Shown here piece after piece: positions 1 through 7,646 of a stretch of 64,000 bases of DNA (positions are counted from its first letter, which is position 1; every line of letters starts with the position of its first letter). Below the pieces are notes generated by a model, which worked only from the letters and a program-made list of their open reading frames with translations, had not been told where the DNA came from and made no database searches. Source of the DNA: Verminephrobacter eiseniae EF01-2 (GTDB lineage: Bacteria; Pseudomonadota; Gammaproteobacteria; Burkholderiales; Burkholderiaceae_C); assembly GCF_000015565.1 (NCBI RefSeq), contig NC_008786.1:5444501-5508500 (forward strand), written 5' to 3'. Position numbers and translations under genes: made by a program.

Positions 1-2
1 TG

Positions 3-101
3 CATGGCGGCATGCTGATGCTGGCACTGCTGGTTCTGGCGGTGCGGCATCACCAATGGCGCCTGCCAAACCTGTGGCAAGCAGGCCGGGGCCGTGCATG
101 A
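3..101 (+). CDS. lptF: LptF C-terminus (partial, runs in from left edge)
   Basis: Only the last 32 codons are present, ending in TGA at 99-101. The visible part is a hydrophobic helix followed by a basic tail, as expected for the end of the last membrane segment of an LptF/LptG permease. Its stop overlaps the lptG start (ATGA at 98-101), the usual arrangement of translationally coupled lptFG. In the Lpt family this inner-membrane subunit pairs with LptG and the LptB ATPase to extract lipopolysaccharide. The identification rests on position and overlap more than on sequence, because so little is visible. Confidence 0.75.
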   Translation, partial: HGGMLMLALLVLAVRHHQWRLPNLWQAGRGRA

Positions 102-1207
102 AAACCATTCGCCGCCTGATCCATCGCGAGGCCCTGTCGGCCGTTTGCTTCGTCACGGCCGGTTTTCTGGCGTTGTTCTTCTTTTTCGATCTGATCGATG
201 AACTGCGCTGGGTCGGCTTGGCCGGGCGCGAGGGCTACCATCTGTCGCACGCGCTGCTGTTCGTGGCTTTGGGCATTCCCAGTCACCTGTATGAGCTGCT
301 CCCGATCACGGTGCTCATCGGCACCATCTTCGTGATGGCGCGTCTGGCGCAAAGCTCCGAGTTCACCATCATGCGCACCAGCGGCATGGGCCCCTGGCGC
401 GCGCTGCGCACCTTGCTGACGCTGGGCGGGTTCTTCGTGTTGCTCACTTTTGCGGTGGGCGACTACCTGGCGCCATGGACCGACCGCACGGCCCAGCGCA
501 TCAAGGCGCATGCGCTCGGGGGCCTGACTTCGGGCGCCACCGGCGCCTGGCTCAAGGAGCGCCAGGACCGGCATTCTTTCGCCGTGAATGTGCGCGCCCT
601 GACGCCCAATGGCGGCATGCGGGACGTGCGCATCTTCGAGTTTGACGACCAAGGCCGCCTTGTCACGCAGACCCGGGCGACGGTAGGCCGGTTCGCCACC
701 GATGGCGCCTGGGAATTGGCGCAGGTGCGGCGCAGCCGTTTTGCACGCGGCGACGGCCAGGACGATGCGCGCGTGGAGCACCTGGATGCCCCCGCCCTGC
801 GCTGGCCCACCCGCATCAGCGCCGACATGGTGGCCGCATCACTGCTCAAGCCCGACCGCATGGCCACGCTGGACCTGTTTCAGTTCATCAGGCACCTGAA
901 CGCCAACGGCCAATCGACCCAGCGCTATGCGATCGAGTTCTGGCGCAAGCTGTTTTATCCGTTGAGCTGCCTGGTGATGGTGGTGCTCGCGCTGCCGTTT
1001 GCCTATCTGCATCTGCGCTCCGGCGGCACGGCGGGTTACGTGTTTGGCGGGGTGATGGCCGGCATCAGTTTCTTTCTGCTGAACAATGTCTTCGGCTACG
1101 CCGGCAACCTGCAAAATTGGTCGCCCTGGCTGACCGCTGCGGCGCCGGGACTGATCTATTCGCTGCTCTCGTTGGCGGCCTTTGGCTGGCTGGTGCTCAG
1201 GCGCTGA
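98..1207 (+). CDS. lptG: LPS export permease LptG
   Basis: A 369-residue YjgP/YjgQ-family permease of the LptBFG transporter, which extracts LPS from the inner membrane and feeds the periplasmic bridge. It has the family layout: a first membrane helix at about residues 15-35, further helices near 60-120, a periplasmic domain at about 135-270, and a C-terminal bundle of helices ending near residue 365. Length is normal for LptG. The ATG at 98 was chosen because it overlaps the lptF stop and is directly followed by the basic MKTIRRLIHREAL-type N-terminus; an ATG further upstream would extend into lptF. Nothing looks damaged. Confidence 0.95.
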   Translation: MKTIRRLIHREALSAVCFVTAGFLALFFFFDLIDELRWVGLAGREGYHLSHALLFVALGIPSHLYELLPITVLIGTIFVMARLAQSSEFTIMRTSGMGPWRALRTLLTLGGFFVLLTFAVGDYLAPWTDRTAQRIKAHALGGLTSGATGAWLKERQDRHSFAVNVRALTPNGGMRDVRIFEFDDQGRLVTQTRATVGRFATDGAWELAQVRRSRFARGDGQDDARVEHLDAPALRWPTRISADMVAASLLKPDRMATLDLFQFIRHLNANGQSTQRYAIEFWRKLFYPLSCLVMVVLALPFAYLHLRSGGTAGYVFGGVMAGISFFLLNNVFGYAGNLQNWSPWLTAAAPGLIYSLLSLAAFGWLVLRR

Positions 1208-1226
1208 CCCCTGCCCCACCCAACCC

Positions 1227-1610
1227 ATGAACCACGCCATCGTCTTGTTGTCCCACGGCTCCCGTGATCCGCTGTGGCGCGCCCCGGTGCAGGCCGTGGC
1301 GGCCCGGATTGCCGCGCAAAAGCCCGGCCGCCAGGTGCGCTGCGCCTATCTGGAACTGTGCGCCCCGTCCCTGGCCGACGCCGCCGGCCAACTCGTGGCC
1401 CGGGGTGCGACACAGGTCACCGTGGTGCCGATGTTCCTCGGTGCCGGCCGGCATGTCCGCGAGGATTTGCCGCTGCTCGTGCAGCAACTGCGCGGCGCCC
1501 ACCCGGGCGTGCAATTTGACGTGCAGGCGGCCATTGGCGCAGACCCGCGCGTCACCGCATTGATGGCGGACATCGCGTGCGAGGCCCCGCCGGAGTCGAA
1601 ACCTTTCTGA
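1227..1610 (+). CDS. CbiX/SirB-like chelatase-family protein
   Basis: A 127-residue single-domain CbiX-type protein. The N-terminal LLSHGSRDP segment carries the metal-binding histidine of the class II chelatase fold (CbiX/SirB, cobalt or iron insertion into sirohydrochlorin). The VVPMFLGAGRHVREDLP segment holds the second conserved histidine. The short form has one of the two repeats of long chelatases and would act as a homodimer. It lies 6 bp before a cysB-type regulator, which suits a role in siroheme supply for sulfite reductase; that link is inference from position. The start at 1227 follows lptG by 19 bp. Confidence 0.85.
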   Translation: MNHAIVLLSHGSRDPLWRAPVQAVAARIAAQKPGRQVRCAYLELCAPSLADAAGQLVARGATQVTVVPMFLGAGRHVREDLPLLVQQLRGAHPGVQFDVQAAIGADPRVTALMADIACEAPPESKPF

Positions 1611-1616
1611 ACTGCC

Positions 1617-2558
1617 ATGAACCTGCACCAATTTCGCTTCGTCCAAGAGGCTGCGCGCCGCAACCTGAACCTGACCGAGGCCGCCAAGGCCCTGCACACA
1701 TCGCAGCCGGGCGTCTCCAAAGCCATCCTGGATCTGGAAGAAGAACTGGGCGTGGACATCTTTGCGCGCCATGGCAAACGCCTCAAGCGCATCACCGAGC
1801 CCGGCCAGCATGTTCTCAAGAGCATAGAAGTCATCATGCGCGAGTTGGGCAACCTCAAACGCATTGGCGAGCAGTTCAGCGCGCAAGACAGCGGCACCCT
1901 GAGCATCGCCACCACCCACACCCAGGCCCGCTACGTGCTGCCCATCCCCGTGGCCCGTTTGCGTGACGCCTACCCCAAGGTCAACATCAGCCTGCACCAG
2001 GCCACGCCGCAGGAAGTGGCGCGCATGGTCATCGACGAAGTGGCAGACATCGGCATGGCCACCGAGTCGCTGGCCGATTACCCCGAACTGGTCACGCTGC
2101 CCTGCTACGAATGGCAGCATGTGTTGGTGCTCCCTGGCGATCACCCGCTGGCCCACAAGGAGCGCATTGGCCTGGACGACCTGGCCCACGAAGCGCTGAT
2201 CACCTACCACCCGTCGTTCACCGGTCGCGGCAAGATCGACCACAGCTTCGGCGCCCGCAAGCTGCAACCGCGCATCGTGCTCGAAGCCATAGACTCCGAC
2301 GTGATCAAGACCTATGTGCGCCTGGGCCTGGGCATCGGCATCGTGGCCGAAATGGCCATGCGCGAAGACCCGGTGGGGGATCTGGCGGTGCGACCCGTGG
2401 GGCACCTGTTCGGCCAGAACGTCACGCGCGTGGCCTTCAAGCGCGGGGCCTATCTGCGCAACTTCGTCTATAAATTCGCCGAACTGATCAGTGAGCGCCT
2501 GAGCCGCGAACTCATCGCCCAGGCGATGAGCGGGCAGGCCAATGACTACGAACTCTGA
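1617..2558 (+). CDS. cysB: CysB-type LysR regulator of sulfur assimilation
   Basis: A 313-residue LysR-type regulator. An N-terminal winged helix-turn-helix covers residues 1-60 (NLTEAAKALHTSQPGVSKAI). A periplasmic-binding-like effector domain follows from about residue 90, with the CysB-type TTHTQARY segment at about 100. In the family, CysB senses O-acetylserine or N-acetylserine and activates sulfate assimilation genes. It sits 6 bp after the CbiX-like gene, so the two are probably cotranscribed. Length and motifs are normal. The related Cbl is an alternative, but only one such gene is seen here. Confidence 0.9.
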   Translation: MNLHQFRFVQEAARRNLNLTEAAKALHTSQPGVSKAILDLEEELGVDIFARHGKRLKRITEPGQHVLKSIEVIMRELGNLKRIGEQFSAQDSGTLSIATTHTQARYVLPIPVARLRDAYPKVNISLHQATPQEVARMVIDEVADIGMATESLADYPELVTLPCYEWQHVLVLPGDHPLAHKERIGLDDLAHEALITYHPSFTGRGKIDHSFGARKLQPRIVLEAIDSDVIKTYVRLGLGIGIVAEMAMREDPVGDLAVRPVGHLFGQNVTRVAFKRGAYLRNFVYKFAELISERLSRELIAQAMSGQANDYEL

Positions 2559-2578
2559 CTTCCACGCCGCCACGCCCC

Positions 2579-3760
2579 ATGACTGAAGCCACCCAAGCCA
2601 GCCCGACCGCCCGCACACCGGCCTTGCCGAACAAGCTGCCGCAGGTGGGCACCACCATCTTCACCGTCATGTCGGCCTTGGCCGCCGAGCACGACGCCGT
2701 CAACCTGGGCCAGGGCTTTCCTGACTTTGCCTGCGACCCCGCTTTGCTGGACACCGTGACCGAGGCCATGCGGGCGGGCCACAACCAATACCCGCCGATG
2801 CCCGGCATCCGCCCATTGCGCGCCGCAGTAGCGGCCAAGATCGAGGCACTCCATGGCCGCCAGTACGACGCCGACACCGAGATCACCATCACTGCGGGTG
2901 CAACGCAGGCCATCATCACCGCCATCCTGGCCTGCGTGCACCCCGGCGACGAAGTCATCGTGCTCGACCCCTGCTATGACAGCTATGTGCCCAATATCGT
3001 CCTGGCCGGCGGCCGCGCCGTGCGCGTGCCCCTGACGCCCGGCAGTTTCCGCCCGGACTTCGCCAGAATCGGCGCCGCCATCACGGCGCGCACGCGCGCG
3101 CTCATCATCAACAGCCCGCACAACCCCAGCGCCACCATCTGGAGCGCTGCCGAAATGCGCCAACTGCAAGCGCTGTTGGCGCCCACCGACATCCTGCTGA
3201 TCAGCGATGAGGTGTACGAGCACATGGTGTTCGACGGCGCCGAGCACCAGAGCGCAGCGCGCTTTGCGGGCTTGGCGGCACGCGCGTTCATCGTGTCGAG
3301 CTTTGGCAAGACCTTCCACGTCACCGGCTGGAAGGTCGGCACCATGGCCGCCCCCGCCGCTTTGACGGCCGAATTCCGCAAGGTGCACCAGTTCAACGTG
3401 TTCACCGTCAACACCCCGATGCAGCATGGCCTGGCGAGCTACCTGAAAGACCCCGCACCCTACCTGCGACTGCCCGCTTTCTACCAGGCCAAGCGCGACC
3501 TCTTTCGCCAAGGACTGGCAGACACACGCCTGAAACTGCTGCCCAGCGCGGGCAGTTATTTTCAGTGCGTCGACATCTCCTCCGTGAGCGCACTGAACGA
3601 ATCCGACTTCTGCCAATGGCTCACGCGCGAAGTGGGGGTGGCCGCGATCCCGCTGTCGGCGTTCTATGGCGACGGGTTCGATCAGCGCGTGGTGCGCCTG
3701 TGCTTTGCGAAAAAGGACGAGACGCTGCGAGCGGCATTGGAGCGGCTGCGCAAGCTGTGA
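2579..3760 (+). CDS. PLP-dependent class I/II aminotransferase (methionine aminotransferase type)
   Basis: A 393-residue fold-type I aminotransferase. Visible family features are the NLGQGFPDF substrate-recognition segment near residue 40, the NSPHNPSA segment near 180, and the PLP lysine in SSFGKTFHVTGWK at about residue 244, followed by the arginine-rich C-terminal domain. This pattern matches the YbdL/kynurenine aminotransferase III group, which often acts on methionine with 2-oxo-4-methylthiobutyrate. It begins 20 bp after cysB and may be read with it, which would suit sulfur amino acid metabolism (inference). The substrate is not fixed by the sequence. Confidence 0.88.
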   Translation: MTEATQASPTARTPALPNKLPQVGTTIFTVMSALAAEHDAVNLGQGFPDFACDPALLDTVTEAMRAGHNQYPPMPGIRPLRAAVAAKIEALHGRQYDADTEITITAGATQAIITAILACVHPGDEVIVLDPCYDSYVPNIVLAGGRAVRVPLTPGSFRPDFARIGAAITARTRALIINSPHNPSATIWSAAEMRQLQALLAPTDILLISDEVYEHMVFDGAEHQSAARFAGLAARAFIVSSFGKTFHVTGWKVGTMAAPAALTAEFRKVHQFNVFTVNTPMQHGLASYLKDPAPYLRLPAFYQAKRDLFRQGLADTRLKLLPSAGSYFQCVDISSVSALNESDFCQWLTREVGVAAIPLSAFYGDGFDQRVVRLCFAKKDETLRAALERLRKL

Positions 3761-3846
3761 CAGCGCCCGGGTTCGGCAACAAGTCCAGACAAGGCCCCGT
3801 CTTTTGGAAAACCCATTTCAGGGCACAATTGCGGGGATCGACCACC

Positions 3847-3862
3847 CTGTCATCGTTGACAG
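3847..3862. promoter_or_regulatory. Inverted repeat upstream of antitoxin (candidate operator)
   Basis: CTGTCA, 4-bp spacer, TGACAG: perfect 6-bp arms 21 bp before the antitoxin ATG. The position suits an autoregulatory operator for a Phd/Doc-type pair; binding is inferred. Confidence 0.45.
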
Positions 3863-3883
3863 AATGACCCCCAGGAAAATCAC

Positions 3884-4048
3884 ATGCTTACGTTGGAACA
3901 GCAAGCCGCAACGCATCAGCGCACCATGATTCGCCCGAAGGTGGCCGTGCAAGCCAGGACGCCAGAGCAAAAGCGCATCGTGACCGAGGTCGTCCGCCGG
4001 GTGATCAGCGAACACCACGCCGTGCTGCTGGCCCTGAAAGACCGCTGA
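3884..4048 (+). CDS. Small antitoxin-like protein of the decayed Doc pair
   Basis: A 54-residue acidic/basic peptide (MLTLEQQAATHQ start, LLALKDR end) directly upstream of a Doc-type toxin remnant. Size, order and spacing match a Phd-type antitoxin, but no family motif can be recognised by eye, so the assignment rests on context. A perfect inverted repeat lies just upstream. The gene ends inside a near-perfect 17-bp tandem duplication (4033-4066, one mismatch), so its stop codon occurs twice. It is intact, while its toxin is frameshifted, so it may now be a solitary antitoxin. Confidence 0.55.
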   Translation: MLTLEQQAATHQRTMIRPKVAVQARTPEQKRIVTEVVRRVISEHHAVLLALKDR

Positions 4049-4066
4049 TCCTGAAGGACCGCTGAT
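4033..4066. repeat. 17-bp tandem duplication at antitoxin/toxin junction
   Basis: Two adjacent copies (4033-4049 and 4050-4066) of CCTGAARGACCGCTGAT with one mismatch. The duplication spans the antitoxin stop and lies directly before the toxin start at 4067. Confidence 0.85.
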
Positions 4067-4599
4067 TTGCTGGATGTCGATTTCGTCATCACGGTCCACG
4101 ACGAGATCATTCTGGAATTCGGCGGCTTGGCCGGGTTCGCCGGTGGTGGCAGGGGAGCAGTAGAGTCCGCGTTGCAGCGCGTAGCGAGCCACGCCCTGTA
4201 CGCCGGTCTGGACGACGTGATCGCGACGTGATCGGCATGGCCTCTCTTTACGCCGAGGCCATCGCCCGAGGGCATGTCTTCAACGATGCGAACAAACGAA
4301 CCGCCCTGACCTGCGCCATTGCCTACATCGAGCAGCAGGGCCTGCATGTCCGGCAGAACCCGGTGCTCGCGGAGGCCACGGTCATGCTGGCCGAGGGCAG
4401 ATCGACCAGGGATGATTTCGCCGCGGTCTTGAGCAGTCTGCTATCGGGCGCCAGACAGGACATGGAGCCCGGGCCATGGGGCTCGGGCCGCCACACGAAA
4501 TGCGTCTGCGCCATGCGCGGGCATGCCACTCAGGCCGCGTACACCTCATCGAGCGAGCGAAAGCCCTTGATCTCTATCGGGTTGCCGCTCGGGTCATGA
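4067..4599 (+). pseudogene. doc: Doc/Fic-family toxin, inactivated by an 11-bp tandem duplication
   Basis: The first part (TTG at 4067 to a TGA at 4229-4231) encodes the Doc N-terminus ending VVESALQ-type sequence through DDVI. The rest, in another frame, carries GMASLYAEAIA and the Doc motif HVFNDANKRTA. An exact 11-bp tandem duplication (4213-4223 and 4224-4234) causes the frame change: removing one copy restores a continuous DDVIGMASLYAEAIARGHVF. Doc phosphorylates EF-Tu in the P1 system. The second frame has no nearby stop and runs into the convergent VOC gene, so the repaired protein would be about 173 residues against roughly 126 for P1 Doc. A GTG at 4228 could allow a separate second-frame product, but it would lack part of the fold. 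Confidence 0.85.
4213..4234. repeat. 11-bp perfect tandem duplication inside doc
   Basis: CGACGTGATCG occurs twice with no spacer. Its length is 2 modulo 3, so it shifts the reading frame and explains the broken toxin gene. Confidence 0.92.
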
Positions 4600-4943
4600 A
4601 AGAACATCGTCCACTGCTCGCCGGGCTGGCCGGCAAAGCGTAGCTGCGGCTCCAGCACGAAGGCCGTGCCGGCAGCACGCAGGCGCGCAGCGAGGGCCTG
4701 CCAGTCAGGCAACTCCAAAATGGCCCCGAAATGGGGCATGGGCACCATGTGCTCGCCGACCTGGCCGGTACGAGCACTGGCACCGGGCTGGCCCAGGTGC
4801 AACGAGATCTGGTGGCCGAAGAAGTCGAAGTCGACCCAGGTGGCTGTGCTTCGGCCTTCCCGGCACCCCAGCACGTCACCGTAAAAGCGGCGGGCTGCGT
4901 CCAGGTCGGTGACGTGAAAGGCGAGGTGAAACAGGCTGCGCAT
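4530..4943 (-). CDS. VOC (glyoxalase/dioxygenase fold) family protein
   Basis: A 137-residue protein of the vicinal oxygen chelate superfamily. It has paired beta-alpha-beta-beta-beta modules: an N-terminal LFHLAFHVTDLDAARRFYGDVLGC module with the first metal histidine, and a C-terminal MFFHDPSGNPIEIKGF module with the metal glutamate. The family includes glyoxalase I, ring-cleavage dioxygenases and fosfomycin-resistance enzymes, so the substrate cannot be named. An ATG 12 bp upstream (4955) is also possible; 4943 gives the usual short N-terminus. It converges on the doc remnant, whose reading frame overlaps its 3' end. Confidence 0.85.
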   Translation of the reverse strand: MRSLFHLAFHVTDLDAARRFYGDVLGCREGRSTATWVDFDFFGHQISLHLGQPGASARTGQVGEHMVPMPHFGAILELPDWQALAARLRAAGTAFVLEPQLRFAGQPGEQWTMFFHDPSGNPIEIKGFRSLDEVYAA

Positions 4944-5012
4944 CGCGCCAAGCATAGCAGCCCCGCCGCCATGCCATGGTGCGCCTGAGCGCCCGTCCCT
5001 GCGGCCAGGCGC

Positions 5013-5657
5013 TCAGTGACTTTGGCGCGCCTGCATCGCGGCAGCGTTGGTCTTGCGGTCCGCTTTCATGCGCTGCACCTGGGGGCGTTCGGCCATCCGG
5101 GCGAGGTAAGCGGGCACCGGCAGGTCGGCCAGGTAGTCGCGGCCATAGATGGCCCGGGTGACCGCGCTGACCTGGGGCAGGTGCACGATGGCCGCGCAGT
5201 CGGCCAGCGTGAAGCTGTCGCCCGCCACATAGGGGCTGAACTTTGCCAACTGGCCAAAGGCTGCAATGTTCTTCCGTAGCTGCTCGTCCACCTGCGTGCG
5301 GGTCGATTCGCTCACGCTGGCGCCAAAGAAGACCTGGGGATACAGCTTGCGCGCCACCATTTCCAGATACAGCTCCATGAACTGGATCAGTTCGCGCACC
5401 TTGGCGGCGGCAAACGGGTCGGCGGGCAGCAGCGCGGGCTGGGGATGGGCCGCCTCGATGTAGTCGGCGATGACGGTCGATTCGCTCAACGGGCCCTGGG
5501 GCGTGCGCAGATAGGGCACCTTGCCCAGCGGCGTCGCGCTGCGATCGGTCTCGCCCACCCAGGCCAGTTCCTCGGTGAACGGCAGGCCCTTTTCGAGCAG
5601 GGCGAGTTTGACCTTGTTGTAGTAGTTGCTGGCTGCAAAGCCACAAAGTGTCAGCAT
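5013..5657 (-). CDS. Glutathione S-transferase family protein
   Basis: A 214-residue GST. The N-terminal thioredoxin-like domain (residues 1-80) starts MLTLCGFAASNYYNKVKLALLEKG and has the glutathione-binding GKVPYLRTPQGPLSES turn with cis-proline. The all-helical C-terminal domain carries the FTLADCAA segment near residue 155, the N-capping motif of GSTs. A start 48 bp upstream is possible, but the conserved fold begins at 5657. The motif NYYNKVK suits a beta-class-like or stringent-starvation-like GST. Cytosolic, with a substrate that cannot be read from sequence. Confidence 0.88.
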   Translation of the reverse strand: MLTLCGFAASNYYNKVKLALLEKGLPFTEELAWVGETDRSATPLGKVPYLRTPQGPLSESTVIADYIEAAHPQPALLPADPFAAAKVRELIQFMELYLEMVARKLYPQVFFGASVSESTRTQVDEQLRKNIAAFGQLAKFSPYVAGDSFTLADCAAIVHLPQVSAVTRAIYGRDYLADLPVPAYLARMAERPQVQRMKADRKTNAAAMQARQSH

Positions 5658-5772
5658 GGTGAATAGTCTCCATTGTCGGGTTGTCCATGGCGGTTGCCGG
5701 GGCAAAGTCTAGCGCGCAGATCACCTGGCCTGGTGACATGGCGCCAAGCCGGGGACCTACAATCGCGGCCTC

Positions 5773-6144
5773 ATGCTGCTGTCCCCGATGCAAACCCTGC
5801 GCCGCGTTCGCTGGCTCGTCCGCTTGGTGCTGGCGGGGTTCGTCATGTCCATCGGTGTGGCGGTGGCGTCGCCGATGCTCCATCCGCAGGCGCTGGAACT
5901 GATCTGCTCCGGCGCGGGCGCCATCGAACTGCGAGCGCACACCGATGGCGGCGCCGTGCCGCAGTCCGGCCACCAGCCCGATTGCCCTCTGTGCGTCCAG
6001 GTGGGCGCCCCGGCACCCGGGCGGCTGGCCGACCAGCCCCGGCCCCACCCCTTGGCACAGGGCCTGCGCGCCCGCGCTGCCACGCATATCGCTGCGCGCA
6101 CTGCCGCGCCACTGCCGCCGCGCGGGCCCCCGGCCGGCCTCTGA
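5773..6144 (+). CDS. DUF2946 family protein (copper-linked, exported)
   Basis: A 123-residue protein with a basic, hydrophobic N-terminus (signal or anchor, about residues 8-30). A cysteine precedes the GHQPDCPLC motif near residue 70, which is the signature of DUF2946. Members of this family commonly lie beside copper-handling genes, and here a PCu(A)C-type chaperone follows 109 bp downstream, so a role in periplasmic copper handling is likely but inferred. The C-terminal third is rich in Pro, Ala and Arg and looks unstructured. The second ATG at 5788 is an alternative start. Confidence 0.75.
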   Translation: MLLSPMQTLRRVRWLVRLVLAGFVMSIGVAVASPMLHPQALELICSGAGAIELRAHTDGGAVPQSGHQPDCPLCVQVGAPAPGRLADQPRPHPLAQGLRARAATHIAARTAAPLPPRGPPAGL

Positions 6145-6150
6145 TCAGCT

Positions 6151-6200
6151 GTATTTTGATAGCTGCTGGCGCAAGCGAATCAAGCGCCAGTATTTTGTCG
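6151..6200. repeat. AT-rich hairpin repeat of Comamonadaceae type
   Basis: Between DUF2946 and the copper chaperone lies an AT-rich stretch containing TTTTGATAGCTGC followed by TGGCGC and GCGCCA arms. Related short elements are scattered through Comamonadaceae genomes (recognised from memory, not searched). A similar AT-rich motif lies inside tilS at about 14555-14590. Confidence 0.45.
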
Positions 6201-6253
6201 GGCCGGCACATTCACGGCCCCGTTGGCATTCCACCGAATAGAGAAAGATAGCC

Positions 6254-6730
6254 ATGAAAAAACTGTTTCACACGGCCGCCCTGGTGGGCGCGCTGATCAG
6301 CGGCGCTGCCCTTGCGCAGACCGCACCGGTCGAGGTCGACGGCGCCTGGGCCCGCGCCAGCACGGCGGGCCGCAAGGTCACCGGCGTCTTCATGCGCCTG
6401 ACGGCCAAGGCGGACAGCCGCCTGGTGGGCGTCGAGTCGCCCGCCGCAGGCAGCGCCGAAGTGCACGCGATGAAGCTGGAAGACGGCATCATGAAAATGC
6501 GCGCCTTGCCCGCACTCGACCTGCCCGCCGGCCAGACGGTGGAGCTCAAGCCCGGCAGCTACCATGTGATGCTGCTGGACCTGAAGGCCCCGCTGGTCCA
6601 GGACAGCACGGTGCCGATCACCCTGGTGTTTCAGGACGCCAAAGCGGCGCAAAGCCGGATCGGGTTGAGTGTGCCGGTGCGCAGCGCCGCCCCGGACGCG
6701 GCCAGCCCCGTGGATGGGCATAAACACTGA
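6254..6730 (+). CDS. PCu(A)C-type periplasmic copper chaperone
   Basis: A 158-residue protein with a clear Sec signal peptide (residues 1-21, ending SGAALAQ). The copper-binding pattern of the family is present: HAM near residue 75, a methionine about ten residues later (GIMKMR), and HVM near residue 110. These His and Met ligands hold Cu(I) and deliver it to the CuA site of cytochrome oxidase together with Sco proteins. The tail ends GHKH, a histidine-rich end seen in several homologues. It is preceded by a DUF2946 gene, which also suits copper supply. Confidence 0.92.
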   Translation: MKKLFHTAALVGALISGAALAQTAPVEVDGAWARASTAGRKVTGVFMRLTAKADSRLVGVESPAAGSAEVHAMKLEDGIMKMRALPALDLPAGQTVELKPGSYHVMLLDLKAPLVQDSTVPITLVFQDAKAAQSRIGLSVPVRSAAPDAASPVDGHKH

Positions 6731-6824
6731 GCGACTGAGCGCCGGCGCCCGGCGGCGCCTTCGTGGCCGCAACGCAGTGGAGTAAGCTGTGCCCCACCAC
6801 AGACCCATCTCCCGCGGAGCGGCC

Positions 6825-7595
6825 ATGAGCGACACACCCCACTTCGATTTCGGCAAATTCGTCCCCGGTTTCGACTTTCTGCAAAGCCTCGCCAAAGGGG
6901 CTTCGAGCAGCATGGCGCAGTTGCCCAAGCTCTCCAATTGGGTGGCGCCCACGATCGATGTGCAAGAGCTCGACAAGCGCATACAGGAGCTCAAGGCCGT
7001 GCAGTTCTGGCTTGAGCAAAACTCCCGCGCGCTGGCGGCCACCATACAGGCGCTGGAGGTGCAGAAGATGACCCTGGCCACGCTCGAGGGCATGAACTTC
7101 AGCATCGGCGATGTGGCCAATGCCTTCAAGCCCAAGACGGCAGACCGCGCCGGCGATGCCGCCCCGACACAGGCCGGTGCAAGCCAGGCGCAAGCCACGC
7201 CCGACGCCCCGGCGCACCCCGCCGAGCCGGTCAAGGCCCAAAGTCAGGCCCCCGGCGCAGCCGGACGAACATCCAACGCAGCCGGGCAAACATCCAGTGC
7301 AGCCGGGCAGCCCGTGGTGGACCCGTTGCAATGGTGGAGCGCGCTCACCAGCCAGTTCCAGCAGATCGCTGCCGATGCGCTGAAGGACGCCGCCAAAGGA
7401 GGTTTTGCGGCAGGTCTTGCGCAAATGCCGCAGGGCAAGCGTTCCACGACAAATGCCACCCCAAAGCCTGCCACCCCCAAGCCGGCTGCCGCCAAGAAGG
7501 CGGCGGGCAAGAAACCTGCGGTCAAGCCTGTCCCCCGATCTGCGGAGCGCAAAACCCCCGTCCGCAGCACCGCTGCGCGCCGACATGCAGGCTGA
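6825..7595 (+). CDS. phaM: PhaM-type PHA granule regulatory protein
   Basis: A 256-residue protein resembling PhaM of Cupriavidus. An N-terminal domain (about residues 1-95) has PTIDVQELDKRIQELKAVQFWLEQN and the ALEVQKMTL helix. A long Ala/Pro/Gln linker follows, and the tail from about 200 is rich in Lys, Ala and Pro. In the family PhaM activates PHA synthase and ties granules to the nucleoid through the histone-like tail. The linker contains a short repeated QTSSAAGQ/RTSNAAGQ stretch. The ATG at 6825 follows GCGGAGCGG, a fair ribosome-binding site. Confidence 0.82.
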   Translation: MSDTPHFDFGKFVPGFDFLQSLAKGASSSMAQLPKLSNWVAPTIDVQELDKRIQELKAVQFWLEQNSRALAATIQALEVQKMTLATLEGMNFSIGDVANAFKPKTADRAGDAAPTQAGASQAQATPDAPAHPAEPVKAQSQAPGAAGRTSNAAGQTSSAAGQPVVDPLQWWSALTSQFQQIAADALKDAAKGGFAAGLAQMPQGKRSTTNATPKPATPKPAAAKKAAGKKPAVKPVPRSAERKTPVRSTAARRHAG

Positions 7596-7646
7596 CGGGC
7601 GGATGGGTGGTCTGCCGCCCCGCCATCTCCCCCGTGGGATTCGCCT

